Assembly (NCBI RefSeq): GCF_000024205.1 | Contig: NC_013216.1 | Coordinates: 1,488,001-1,552,000 of the forward strand | DNA from: Desulfofarcimen acetoxidans DSM 771 | GTDB taxonomy: Bacteria; Bacillota; Desulfotomaculia; Desulfotomaculales; Desulfofarciminaceae | Direction of reading: 5' to 3' | DNA length: 64,000 nucleotides | Part shown: one piece after another, positions 9,385 through 18,262 of the stretch | Numbering within the stretch: the first letter of the stretch is position 1 | Layout: the number at the start of each line of letters is the position of its first letter | Notes under the pieces: generated by a model | What the model saw: the letters and a program-made list of their open reading frames with translations, nothing else | The model's database searches: none | What the model was told of the DNA's origin: nothing | Made by a program: the position numbers and the translations under genes

Positions 9385-9486
9385 ATGAAGAAAATTACTT
9401 TAAAATGGAAAGTTGCTAAAATCAAAGACAGTGCTCGAGTAAGCGCGATGTATTGCTTTAAAAGCTGTGAAAAGAACCAAAATTAG
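9385..9486 (+). CDS. putative RiPP precursor peptide (33 aa)
   Basis: A 33-residue ORF starts at ATG 9385 behind AAGGAAGG. It begins MKKITLKWKVAKIKDSARVS and continues AMYCFKSCEKNQN. The first two thirds are Lys-rich and leader-like; the last third carries the only two cysteines (CFKSC), the likely modified core. It sits between a strong promoter and a terminator-like hairpin, directly upstream of a radical SAM/SPASM protein whose N-terminus looks like a RiPP recognition element. A thioether or other Cys-based crosslink (sactipeptide/ranthipeptide type) is the most likely modification, but that is inference. I do not recognise the precursor family. It is too short for routine ORF callers. Confidence 0.72.
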   Translation: MKKITLKWKVAKIKDSARVSAMYCFKSCEKNQN

Positions 9487-9528
9487 TTCTACATAGTATT
9501 GATCGATATGAGATATATTATATAGATA

Positions 9529-9575
9529 CGATTTATTTGTCGCTTGGTAAATAGGATGAATAAATCGTTTTTTTT
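9529..9575 (+). terminator. hairpin with T-tract between precursor and maturase
   Basis: CGATTTATT (9529-9537) pairs with AATAAATCG (9559-9567), followed by eight T residues. A leaky terminator here would give much more precursor than enzyme mRNA, as is common in RiPP operons. Confidence 0.65.
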
Positions 9576-9600
9576 ATAGATTATTTTCTTTTGAGGGAGT

Positions 9601-10929
9601 ATGTACGTGACTATGGATGAACGTGAGATGCAATTAGACATTACAAAACAATACAACATGCCGAATAACTTATCTCGTAAATATTTGCCGGATGGTATTT
9701 TAATAATTTCTGTTGATACGGCCAATTGGGTTTTGTTGCATAATCATGAGCAGGAAAAGATATTTGACTTGTTAATTGCCTATTCTATTGAAGATGTCCT
9801 AAACCAGCTTGAAAGTTCTGACCTGAGTCTGGACGACCTCTTGTATGTGCTGACTGAATTGGAAGCAAAGCAATTTGAATCCGACAAGCAGAAAGAGCAG
9901 GGATTGAAAAGCCTAAATCTATATATGACGAACAAGTGCAATCTTTGCTGTAGACACTGCTATATGTTTGCGGGCACGCCGCTGGAGAATGAGTTGCAAT
10001 CAAACGAAATACTTGTTTTGCTGAAAGAATTTCAACGGTACGGTGGATGTAATCTCATTTTATCCGGCGGAGAGATTACAAATCGTGAGGATCTGAGAGA
10101 AATTGTCTCAGCAGCAAACGAACTTCATCTAAAAACCACTTTGCTTACCAACGGAACCGATTGGCCCGATGATTTAGTCGAATATATTTCCGATAAAGTT
10201 GCCGAAGTGCAAGTGAGTATTGATGGTTATGATGAGGAGAGTAACTCGAAAATAAGAGGTATCGGACAATTTCAACGAGCTCTTGATACTGTTAAACGTT
10301 TATTTGACAAAGGAGTTCGTGTAACAGTTGCAGTAACCCCTATGTACCCCATTGATAAGGTGAAATACATTAATTTTGGTAAACTGTTGATGGATACATT
10401 TTGTAGCGAAAATTTCAACATAAAATTCTCGTATGAGCTTATGGGGGGGCGGGATTATTCATCAACTCATATTGATAATGAGGCATATCGTAAAACTGTC
10501 GAGGACATTGTGGAATTCATTTATCCGGGTAACAAACTTGAAAAATTTGCCCTTAATCACAAAAATAAAATGTTATTCAGCAACTGCGGATACGGAGCAC
10601 TGACGGTAGCTGCAGACGGTGGTGTGTTTTTTTGCAATAGGGTGTCTGATTTAAAATGTTACGGAAACATAAGAGATATGACTTTTGAAAAAATTGCTCA
10701 GCTTGCGGATAAAATCTGCGTGCTGTCGGATGTTGATAATTTAATGCCCTGCAAAGACTGTAACCTTAAATATATTTGTGGAGGTGGCTGCAGGATTGCT
10801 TATGTCCCGTCAATTTTACAGGCTGATCCGTATTCGGAGCTTGTTTTTCAAAGGGAGGGTTGCTCTGAGTCCGACAGGATAAAATTGTATAATAAAATGA
10901 TAGCGGCAAACCACTTATTCTATTGGTAG
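9601..10929 (+). CDS. radical SAM/SPASM peptide maturase with N-terminal RRE-like domain
   Basis: The protein has about 440 residues. Residues 1-90 resemble a PqqD/RRE winged helix (LPDGILIISVDTANWVLLHN), which in RiPP enzymes binds the leader peptide. The radical SAM core has C113-xxx-C117-xx-C120 (NKCNLCCRHC) for the [4Fe-4S]-SAM cluster, then LSGGEITN and VQVSIDGYD. The C-terminal SPASM region has cysteines near 329, 345, 384, 387, 393, 397 and 421 (CKDCNLKYICGGGC) for auxiliary clusters. The start may be GTG 9607 or ATG 9613, which fit the GAGGG spacing better. It lies 114 bases after the precursor and 18 bases before the SNF2 gene. The peptide-modifying role is strongly supported; the exact bond formed is unknown. 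Confidence 0.9.
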   Translation: MYVTMDEREMQLDITKQYNMPNNLSRKYLPDGILIISVDTANWVLLHNHEQEKIFDLLIAYSIEDVLNQLESSDLSLDDLLYVLTELEAKQFESDKQKEQGLKSLNLYMTNKCNLCCRHCYMFAGTPLENELQSNEILVLLKEFQRYGGCNLILSGGEITNREDLREIVSAANELHLKTTLLTNGTDWPDDLVEYISDKVAEVQVSIDGYDEESNSKIRGIGQFQRALDTVKRLFDKGVRVTVAVTPMYPIDKVKYINFGKLLMDTFCSENFNIKFSYELMGGRDYSSTHIDNEAYRKTVEDIVEFIYPGNKLEKFALNHKNKMLFSNCGYGALTVAADGGVFFCNRVSDLKCYGNIRDMTFEKIAQLADKICVLSDVDNLMPCKDCNLKYICGGGCRIAYVPSILQADPYSELVFQREGCSESDRIKLYNKMIAANHLFYW

Positions 10930-10947
10930 GACTTAGGGGATGTTACA

Positions 10948-13623
10948 GTGAACGATTTAATTATTAAGATAAATTTAAAAGAGTCCACAGAGCAATACTG
11001 CCTTGTTGAGACATATCTTGGCCAGTTAAAGGTCCTGAAAAAGCGGACATTTTCAGGACCTCTTAAGGCAGTTGATGTCTTGTTGGTTGATTGTGTAAAG
11101 AATCTATCTGATGATTTGTTGGAAGAAATAAAGGATTTCCTCCGTGATGAGTCGCGACAAATTAAAAAGAATAAATACCTGCTTTCATTTTCGCATTTTA
11201 TAAAATTTCTTTCATTATTGGACAATGTCAGAGGGATCTTTTGCACGTCTTACGATAGATCTCTATATGAATTGGACGGTCTGAATAAGGCCGAATTCAA
11301 AATAGCTGCCGGCGATACTTCAAATTTTCGGGGGCGGCTCTATCTCGAAATTTCTGGTGGAGAACACATCTATCTTAACAAAAAAAGCTATTGTTTTAAT
11401 GTTTTCGGGGAAACATTCATTTTTACACGTAATCATCTTTTTATTATTAACCAAAGTGTGAACGTTCCTATATTGAAAGAGCTTCTCACGTCAAAGCGAA
11501 GCATACTATCAGAATCCGATCTAAACCGGCTCCATAATACGAAAGAATCAGGAAACACGGAAAAAGTAATCGCGGATCTGCATCCAGTTCCAGTTTTGTA
11601 TGTTATGTTTGCTGGTGCAAAGGTTTCCGGAAAACTTTTCTTTTCCTATAATGGATATGAGGTGCCATGGAATTCATCTGAGGAACATCTTAACGATGAA
11701 CGAAACGGTACCGTTTATCTGCGCAGTTTAATAGACGAGAGGCGTGCTTTGTCGCAGATAAGAACTGCTGGATGGAAACAAACAGCGGGCAATAGCTTTA
11801 TTTTGGGAAATGGTGTGTCTGCAGAGAGAAGCTTGTCGACACTATTAGAAAGCCATTTTGAAATCATGACATTTGAGCATAAAAAAATTTGTTCCTCCAA
11901 AAGCGCCAGCTTTAACATATCATATGGATTGGATTGGTTTGAATTAACAGCAACTGCTGCGGGGAAGGAAGACAAGCGCGACCTGACACATCTAATTGAT
12001 CTGAAATCTCGCAAACGTTATATTGAACTGGATAATGAAATGATCCTTTTACCAGATGCAATTTGGGAAAATAGGAAAATATTTAATGAAATTGGTAGCA
12101 AATTAAAAGTCGCTAAAAATCATATCGGTCAGATTTTTGAAATTTTGGAGCAGCCGGGTGTCACTTCAACATTTTCTCCGGATGAAATTATTGATTTTGA
12201 AAACATCCATCTGCTGCTACCATCCAAGCTGGATGAAATTTTGCGGCCATATCAGAAAGACGGTGTCCGATGGTTATTATACATGTACCGGAATAACTTT
12301 GGCGGATGTTTAGCCGATGATATGGGGTTGGGGAAAACAATTCAGGCCATTGCTTTTGTTATGTCCCGATATTGGGAAGGGAAGCAGCCAATGCGTGTAT
12401 TAGTTGTTGTCCCCAAGACTTTGATTGAGAACTGGAGAGCGGAATTTAAAAAATTCGGAGGGACTATATGCGTTTGTATCTATCATGGCACAAACAGAGA
12501 GAAGGCTTTCAAGAAATTTGAACAAATCGGTGGGGTATTGCTAACCACCTATAACACACTTTTGAACGATATCGGGATTTTGAATATGATATCCTTTCAT
12601 TGTATGTTCATAGATGAGGCGCAGTATATAAAAAACTATAAGGCAAAAACATATGTGGCGGCTCAAAAAATTAAAGCACGGTCAAAATTCATCTTGTCAG
12701 GGACACCTTTTGAAAATAACATTGGTGAACTATGGGCCTTGATAGATTTAATAAATCCGGGGTATTTAGGCAATCGCACCGCATTTATAAAGAGATATAT
12801 TAACCTATCATCAGACAAATTAATTGCAAAACGTCTAAATGCCAGAATTAAGCCATTTGTTTTGCGGCGGCTGAAAAAAGACGTCCTGAAAGAGCTACCG
12901 GAAAAAACAGAGCTTAAAGTGATATGCGATATGGCTGATACGCAGCGAGAACTATATGAAAGCATTCTCATATCCGTAAAGAATGAAATAGCGCGTATGC
13001 CGAACCGTTTTGAAATCAAAGATGCATCTACTGTTTTAGAGGGGTTGCTGTACCTGAGGCAAGTATGTTGCCATCCTGCGCTATTGAAAAGAACGCTCAA
13101 CTGGAATCATTGTGATGAATCAGGTAAGTTTGATTTGTTTAAGTTAAAAATAGATGAATTGCAGGCCAACCATGAAAAGGTTGTTGTATTTAGCCAGTTT
13201 ACATCCATGCTTAGCATTATGAAAAAATGGGCGGAAGAGCAAGGATATGCTACATTTTATTTAGACGGAGCCACAATGAAACGACAGGAGGTTGTTGACA
13301 GCTTTGAGCGTTCGGATGAGGGAGTTTTCTTTATCAGCTTGAAGGCGGGTGGCGTTGGGCTTAATATTGTATCATGCCAATACGCGATTATTTATGACCC
13401 CTGGTGGAATCCGGCTGTTGAAAATCAGGCATCTGATAGAATTTATCGCATCGGACAGAAAAAAAACGTATTTGTTTACCATCTGGTCACGGCAAACTCT
13501 ATCGAGGAAAAAATCGAGAAACTGAAAACCGAGAAGAGAGAAATTGCCGACAATCTCCTGCTCGACACTAGTATATCAGGCATACTATCAATTAAGGAAT
13601 TAAAAAGGCTGATTGTGGAATAG
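10948..13623 (+). CDS. SNF2-family DNA-dependent ATPase/helicase
   Basis: The protein has 891 residues and starts at GTG. The N-terminal 420 residues include a part resembling the bacterial SNF2-associated domain (YGLDWFELTATAAG ... RKRYIELDNEMILLP). The SF2 motor follows: Walker A ADDMGLGKT near residue 455, DEAQ near 556 (MFIDEAQYIKN), LSGTPFENN, and motif VI QASDRIYRIGQ near 830. No nuclease or methyltransferase domain is attached. It follows the maturase by 18 bases and precedes the TPR gene by 6, so it belongs to the operon. A helicase in a RiPP operon is unexpected. It could be target, immunity, regulator or an unrelated passenger; nothing in the sequence decides this. Confidence 0.88.
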   Translation: MNDLIIKINLKESTEQYCLVETYLGQLKVLKKRTFSGPLKAVDVLLVDCVKNLSDDLLEEIKDFLRDESRQIKKNKYLLSFSHFIKFLSLLDNVRGIFCTSYDRSLYELDGLNKAEFKIAAGDTSNFRGRLYLEISGGEHIYLNKKSYCFNVFGETFIFTRNHLFIINQSVNVPILKELLTSKRSILSESDLNRLHNTKESGNTEKVIADLHPVPVLYVMFAGAKVSGKLFFSYNGYEVPWNSSEEHLNDERNGTVYLRSLIDERRALSQIRTAGWKQTAGNSFILGNGVSAERSLSTLLESHFEIMTFEHKKICSSKSASFNISYGLDWFELTATAAGKEDKRDLTHLIDLKSRKRYIELDNEMILLPDAIWENRKIFNEIGSKLKVAKNHIGQIFEILEQPGVTSTFSPDEIIDFENIHLLLPSKLDEILRPYQKDGVRWLLYMYRNNFGGCLADDMGLGKTIQAIAFVMSRYWEGKQPMRVLVVVPKTLIENWRAEFKKFGGTICVCIYHGTNREKAFKKFEQIGGVLLTTYNTLLNDIGILNMISFHCMFIDEAQYIKNYKAKTYVAAQKIKARSKFILSGTPFENNIGELWALIDLINPGYLGNRTAFIKRYINLSSDKLIAKRLNARIKPFVLRRLKKDVLKELPEKTELKVICDMADTQRELYESILISVKNEIARMPNRFEIKDASTVLEGLLYLRQVCCHPALLKRTLNWNHCDESGKFDLFKLKIDELQANHEKVVVFSQFTSMLSIMKKWAEEQGYATFYLDGATMKRQEVVDSFERSDEGVFFISLKAGGVGLNIVSCQYAIIYDPWWNPAVENQASDRIYRIGQKKNVFVYHLVTANSIEEKIEKLKTEKREIADNLLLDTSISGILSIKELKRLIVE

Positions 13624-13629
13624 AAAGAA

Positions 13630-14634
13630 GTGAGTGGAATGCAGAAAGATGGTTTGGCCAAGAATCTGATCAGGTACACTGCCTTTGCTGCTATGGTTGC
13701 ATATATAGTAATAATGTTCATGATAGTGACCGCTGCTATTTTTAATATGAATAATAATCCGATAAACGCCGTTATCAACAACTTAAGCCAATCTAAACAT
13801 ATTACAACCGCCAGCATATCGGCAATTGAAGCTGCTACCTCGAATGCCATTTCATCTACTACTTTAATTGTCACGGTTGCAGGCGTTTTTATGACAGTAC
13901 TATCTATTTTTGCAGCCATGCTTGTTTATATTACTAATGCAAAACTTGATGATGTGGGTAAAAAAATAGCTGAATTTGACACACGAATTAACGTTGAAAC
14001 TTATATGAGACATGTGTTCTCTGGAATACGTTATTGGAGTAAGGGGCTTTACAGTTACGCATTAGAAGAATTTAAACCGGGATTAATGAGTAAAGACAAT
14101 GCTTGCTGTTTAAGTGCAAACTATTATATGGGACTACTTTACATCGAACGGTTTAATGAAAATAAGAACCTTAGCGATTTCACGGAAGCAGAGTATCATT
14201 TGCAGAGAGCAATAAAATTTGCACCAGATATAGACCCAATTATTGTTAACGATTCATATGCCTCTTTTGGTTGCCTTTATGGACTTCGGGCAGAAAAAGA
14301 TTTCGATAGCCCATTCCGTGACGATTATTTAAACAAATCAGAGGAATTTATAAAAAAGTCTATTGATTCATTCGGGCTAGCAGTACATTATAAGAATTTA
14401 GCCATCACTTATGCGCTTAAGAATAACATTGGGAAATCGATTGAATGCTTGGAAAAAGGAATTGAACGGGATGCGGAAGAGAAGGGAGTAATCGATCAAG
14501 AAATGCGAAAAGAAAAAGCCAGAGAGTTTATAGGAATAGGAAAAGAAAAAGTTCTATTTAGCGAGAAAGAAAAAGAATTAATTCCAGACATATGTGAAGA
14601 AATCATAGATTATTTCGTCAGGAAATATTGTTAG
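13630..14634 (+). CDS. membrane-anchored TPR-like protein
   Basis: This is a protein of about 331-334 residues (start GTG 13630 or ATG 13639). Two hydrophobic helices at about 15-40 and 75-105 (AAMVAYIVIMFMIVTAAIF; TLIVTVAGVFMTVLSIFAAM) form a hairpin. The C-terminal 200 residues are helical, with TPR-like repeats (ANYYMGLLYIERF, HYKNLAITYALKNNIGKSIE). The topology predicts a cytoplasmic TPR domain at the membrane. It is the last gene of the RiPP operon, 6 bases after the SNF2 gene. It could be an immunity or export-assisting factor. No transporter or protease gene is visible in the operon. Confidence 0.7.
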   Translation: MSGMQKDGLAKNLIRYTAFAAMVAYIVIMFMIVTAAIFNMNNNPINAVINNLSQSKHITTASISAIEAATSNAISSTTLIVTVAGVFMTVLSIFAAMLVYITNAKLDDVGKKIAEFDTRINVETYMRHVFSGIRYWSKGLYSYALEEFKPGLMSKDNACCLSANYYMGLLYIERFNENKNLSDFTEAEYHLQRAIKFAPDIDPIIVNDSYASFGCLYGLRAEKDFDSPFRDDYLNKSEEFIKKSIDSFGLAVHYKNLAITYALKNNIGKSIECLEKGIERDAEEKGVIDQEMRKEKAREFIGIGKEKVLFSEKEKELIPDICEEIIDYFVRKYC

Positions 14635-15061
14635 TAAAGACCATCCCGACAATGTAAATGCATAACTGTTTGGAAAGATGGCAAGGGGACACCCTCAATT
14701 GACATGATGACACAAGAAAGACATAAAATAATTCGGGTTATGGTAATGCCATGTGGAGAAAAAGGAGCACAAGGATATATTTATATTAGATACAAAATTA
14801 CATGATAAAGGATTGGTTAAGTTTTCGATGGTTTACGAAGCCTAATTGTACAATTCAATAACTAGTTATTGGTGTAAAGTAACAGTGTTGGCGTGTCTGA
14901 CCGACTCTATAGGACAAGGATTTCATGAGAGATACCAGAACGACATCGCTGAACAGCCAATGGAGGACTTCCTTGCCAAAGCGTATGGTAATTTAAAAGA
15001 CTTAGCCCGACTTTCGATTTAGCAGGTTGTAAAGCCTTGAAATAGCTCAATTCCTTAATTT
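14635..15061 (+). other. degenerate stretch without a clear gene
   Basis: Short protein-like fragments in different frames (around 14704-14800 and 14880-15005, the latter reading GFHERYQNDIAEQPMED) suggest the decayed tail of a mobile-element gene. No intact ORF, no clear promoter and no hairpin with a T-tract was seen. Confidence 0.4.
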
Positions 15062-15079
15062 TTTTAGGTCACTACTTTC
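15062..15079. repeat. 18-bp direct repeat, left copy, flanking the IS1634-type element
   Basis: TTTTAGGTCACTACTTTC occurs here, overlapping the last codons of the transposase. It recurs in the same orientation at 16992-17009 beyond the transposase start. The orientation is direct, not inverted, so it is not a normal terminal inverted repeat. Confidence 0.8.
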
Positions 15080-16933
15080 TTGAACCAACTAAGTTATGTT
15101 TTCTTCTTAATTTGTCTCTTGTTCCTAATAATTTGTAAATTTCCTTATGTGCCACTTCGGGTGTTCCAGATACTCGTATGTGATGAATATGTTGCTCACT
15201 GTCAGTAAAAATGATAGTATTCCGCTGGTGCGTAGAAAGTTCTTTTTTTATAGTAGACCATTCGCGGTGATCACCTTTTTCACGCAATTGGTGCTCAATA
15301 CTAATTAATAAATGGTAAGCTAAAACTGAGATAAATAAATGTGCTTTAGTACGTTCTGATAGTTGATGATATACTGGCCGCATACCCAGTTCAGTTTTAA
15401 GATCTCTAAATGCACTTTCTACTCTTGTTAACGTCATATACTGATGCCATATTTCTTGGGCAGTCATGTTTTCATGACTGGTCTCAATTACATAGCAACC
15501 TGTCAAGATAGAACGTTTCTCCATGATGATTTTTTTGTCCCATGTTACTGACCTTACTTGCTTTTGGTCATCCGATAGTTCCATTTTGATTTCGTAATAA
15601 CGATTTATTGTTGGATATCTACCCTTAATTCTACCAATTCGTTCTGCCACTTTATCAATTAGAATAACATTTTTCTTTGCCACTGAATTTTGTAGTTTGG
15701 TAATATCCTCAATAAATCTTTTTTCCTTTAATGCATTCATTGCTTGTTCTTTTCTTTCACGACCTACACTCAAACATAATACACGACTTCCTTGTTGCCG
15801 CTTTGCTTTGTTGCTAATGGGATTAGCGGTTTAATTCCTTCGTTTTTATCAATGCGTTCAAATGTACTGCGGGCATTTCTAAAATCTTCTTCATAGTCTT
15901 TTTCTACCGAACGGCGTTCGATGATAGTATAAGGGTATTTCTTGGATTTAATTAACTCAATGTTTTCTTTGGTTGCTATACCACGATCCATTACTATTGT
16001 AGGAAGTATGTCGTGAAAAACTAATCCACCGTCAGTATAGACCTGGTTTAATATTTCCTCCAATGTTTGTGGCTCAGATTGATTACCGCTGTATATTTGG
16101 CTAAATACCGGAAAGCCATACTGGTCTACCACCAGCGCCAGTGTAACTAAAGGACAATCAGTCCGCTTTTCTTTGGATTTACCCCGGGCTGCCAGTTCAT
16201 TATTTTGGCAACTACCTTCAAAATATGTATTAGTTAAATCATATAAAAACAAGGTTGTATTTAGAGAAAATAAACTAATCTCATTGCTTCGCAAGCCCTG
16301 CTCTATCTGGCTTTTATGAGCATAAAGCACATCAGCAATCTCGTAAAAAGCATCCTTGCCCCGTGCTGTCACATCAACCGGAGTCATTTCTGCCAATGCT
16401 GTACGATTACAAAACCATTTCCAAGTACCCAAATCGCTTGAAGGCGCAACTAACCTGCCAATAATAACGGCTTTAGACAAAGATATTTCGCTTTCATCTA
16501 AACCACAGGATTTTAAAAAAGTGTCAAATTCTAAACGTTCCCACATTGAATTGGCGACCAATTCTGGACCCAGGGAGCGAGAATCTCCAGTTGTTGCGCT
16601 GTTCAAATCTACAGAATACATGTCCTCTTGTGACTTGCGCTCCAATTTCTCCTGCTGTCTGGTTTGGGTAAAGAGATAGTGTTCCATAGCCTGATCAGCA
16701 ATCTTGGCAACATCAGGATCTAAATCTTCAAATAGCGACACTTGCCCTGCCAGCCTGGCCTCTAAAAAGGATGCAAGTTTTCGCCACTCTGTTTTGGGCA
16801 GTGTAAGAGTACCCAAATGCATTCTTATCCGTTGGCGAGGGCCTTTCTCAGTCTTAACTGATTCAACCAGGCGGTGAGTAATATATTTAGTTTGTGTTTT
16901 TTTGTTTGTAGTAACATATTCATGAATAAACAT
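15072..16933 (-). pseudogene. IS1634-type DDE transposase split by a frameshift
   Basis: Two adjacent minus-strand ORFs together give one transposase of about 620 residues. The upstream part (16933-15770) has MHLGTLTLPK, LFLYDLTNTYFEG and LALVVDQYGFPVFSQIYSGN. The downstream part (15773-15072) has LTRVESAFRDLKTELGMRP with the last acidic residue and AHLFISVLAYHL. The join reads VVYYV then a stop; one extra base before GTTTGAG would restore YYCLSVGRER. The single-base lesion near 15775 probably inactivates it, although a sequencing error cannot be excluded. Confidence 0.85.
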
Positions 16934-16991
16934 ACTACTATTCTATCAAATCGATTCAAAAAGGCAATAGGTTTCGCTCAGTGCAAGTAGA

Positions 16992-17009
16992 TTTTAGGTC
17001 ACTACTTTC
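16992..17009. repeat. 18-bp direct repeat, right copy
   Basis: This is an exact second copy of the 18-mer at 15062-15079, 59 bases upstream of the transposase start. It may be a long target duplication or a recombination footprint. Confidence 0.8.
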
Positions 17010-17147
17010 AAAAATCAGGCACCCCGACCCAGTAAAATCAAGGGTTCCGGGGCCGGAAAAACACTATTTTGGCCCATTTTTGCTACTTGGAATCGAAACT
17101 CCGGTTAGTACTCCGTGGCTGTATCGACCACAGTCGCATCAAGACGG

Positions 17148-17378
17148 TAGGTAGGGCCGGGATGGACGGATCACCTGTGTACTGGTTGTCGCGCCAGCGG
17201 CAATGCCGGGTAGTTAAGGAAGGGATTAGCGCTGAAAGCATTAAGCGCGAAGCCCACCTTAAGATTAGGTTTCCCTTTGCAAGAATAAGACCCCTGGAAG
17301 ACCACCAGGTAGATAGGCCGGGTGTGTAAGCACATATGTGTTTAGCTGGCCGGAACTAATAGGTCGAATAATTGACCT
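17148..17378 (+). rRNA. 23S rRNA 3'-end fragment (pseudo)
   Basis: The segment reads GGGCCGGGATGGACGGATCA, CAATGCCGGGTAGTTAAGG, AGCGCTGAAAGCATTAAGCG and CGAAGCCCACCTTAAGATTA. It then passes through a terminal helix-like CTGGCCGGAACTAATAGGTCG to TTGACC, the true 3' end of 23S rRNA. Several one- to four-base deletions against consensus (for example in AAGCATTAAGCG) show it is decayed. It overlaps the 6148 fragment in content, so it is a separate copy and not the other half of one split gene. Confidence 0.88.
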
Positions 17379-17536
17379 AATAATTCACGCTGTGCAGTTT
17401 TGAATGAATTGTAAAAGAATATAATATATTAAACACCTGGAACTATATACTAGAGGTATTGATGTAAGATTGTTAAATTAATAGTTTCCAAAATACTTAA
17501 ATTATACTAAATGGAGTATCGATTCGGGGGGTTATA

Positions 17537-18262
17537 TTACTTAACAACCGTTAAAGGAAATTCGTAAGTAAATTCATAGCAGTCTGCCCGATCCACAAGT
17601 AGACAGTATTCAAGTAAACAACCTTTCGAGTCGTAAACGAGCCTTGTTATCCTTACCGTCGGTAAGAAAGTAAGACGCGGCAATCGCAATAATTCTTGTT
17701 CTTCCAGATTAGGAGAAGAAACCACCAGCGATTCCCTGCAGGTTGTAGGATTAAAACCATACTTTTTCATAAGACTGTAAAGTTCAACAGCCGGATCCAT
17801 GAGTTCCTCTTTAAATTTTTCCAGAGGAATATTGTTAGATAAATATGCTTCCGAGATAGCAACCGGAATATTGTCTCTATATTGCCTGGTTTTATATTTA
17901 AGAATCGGAAAGCTAAAATGCTTACTCACATCTTCGGGTGCCTCATCTGCAGTATCAATTATTTTGAGCTCTAAGATTTCCTGGGTACCTCGGCTACCGA
18001 CCTCTGTAAGAAATCCGGCACTTCGGACAGAACGTTCCGGAGGTTTATATACTGTACGACGGTTGCTGCTGCTGCCGCTTGATATAACCAGTCCTTCTGT
18101 AATTAGTGCATTTACGGCCTGTTGAATAGTAGCCGCGTGAACTTCAAATGTTTTCATGAGTTCAAGATTAGTGGGAAAGTCCTGGCCTGGTTTGAATTTC
18201 CCTGAGATAATCTGCTCACGCATTGTATCCGCAATCTCTTCCCATTTTCTTTTTCTACTCAT
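17537..18262 (-). CDS. GntR-family transcriptional regulator with UTRA-type sensor domain
   Basis: The protein has about 241 residues. The N-terminal winged HTH is typical of GntR (WEEIADTMREQIISGKFKPG, TFEVHAATIQQAVNALITEG). The C-terminal domain resembles the UTRA ligand-binding fold (VAISEAYLSNNIPLEKF, RITRLVYDSKGCLLEYCLLV). I chose the ATG at 18262 because ATGAGTAG overlaps the stop of the creatininase gene, which places it second in a two-gene operon. It probably represses the operon through the repeated sites at 18980-19053 and responds to a small molecule linked to the creatininase-family enzyme. Confidence 0.9.
   Translation of the reverse strand: MSRKRKWEEIADTMREQIISGKFKPGQDFPTNLELMKTFEVHAATIQQAVNALITEGLVISSGSSSNRRTVYKPPERSVRSAGFLTEVGSRGTQEILELKIIDTADEAPEDVSKHFSFPILKYKTRQYRDNIPVAISEAYLSNNIPLEKFKEELMDPAVELYSLMKKYGFNPTTCRESLVVSSPNLEEQELLRLPRLTFLPTVRITRLVYDSKGCLLEYCLLVDRADCYEFTYEFPLTVVK

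Noticed and set aside
13476-13919. 147-codon minus-strand ORF across the SNF2/TPR junction
   Set aside because: It overlaps two well-supported genes antisense and is a mirror of their membrane and helical codon patterns.
15770-15773. Programmed frameshift in the IS1634-type transposase
   Set aside because: No slippery heptamer is present at the TTGA overlap. A single-base deletion explains the split, and this family normally has one frame.
17069-17329. 86-codon ORF over the second 23S rRNA fragment
   Set aside because: The DNA is recognisable as 23S rRNA 3' end; the ORF is incidental.
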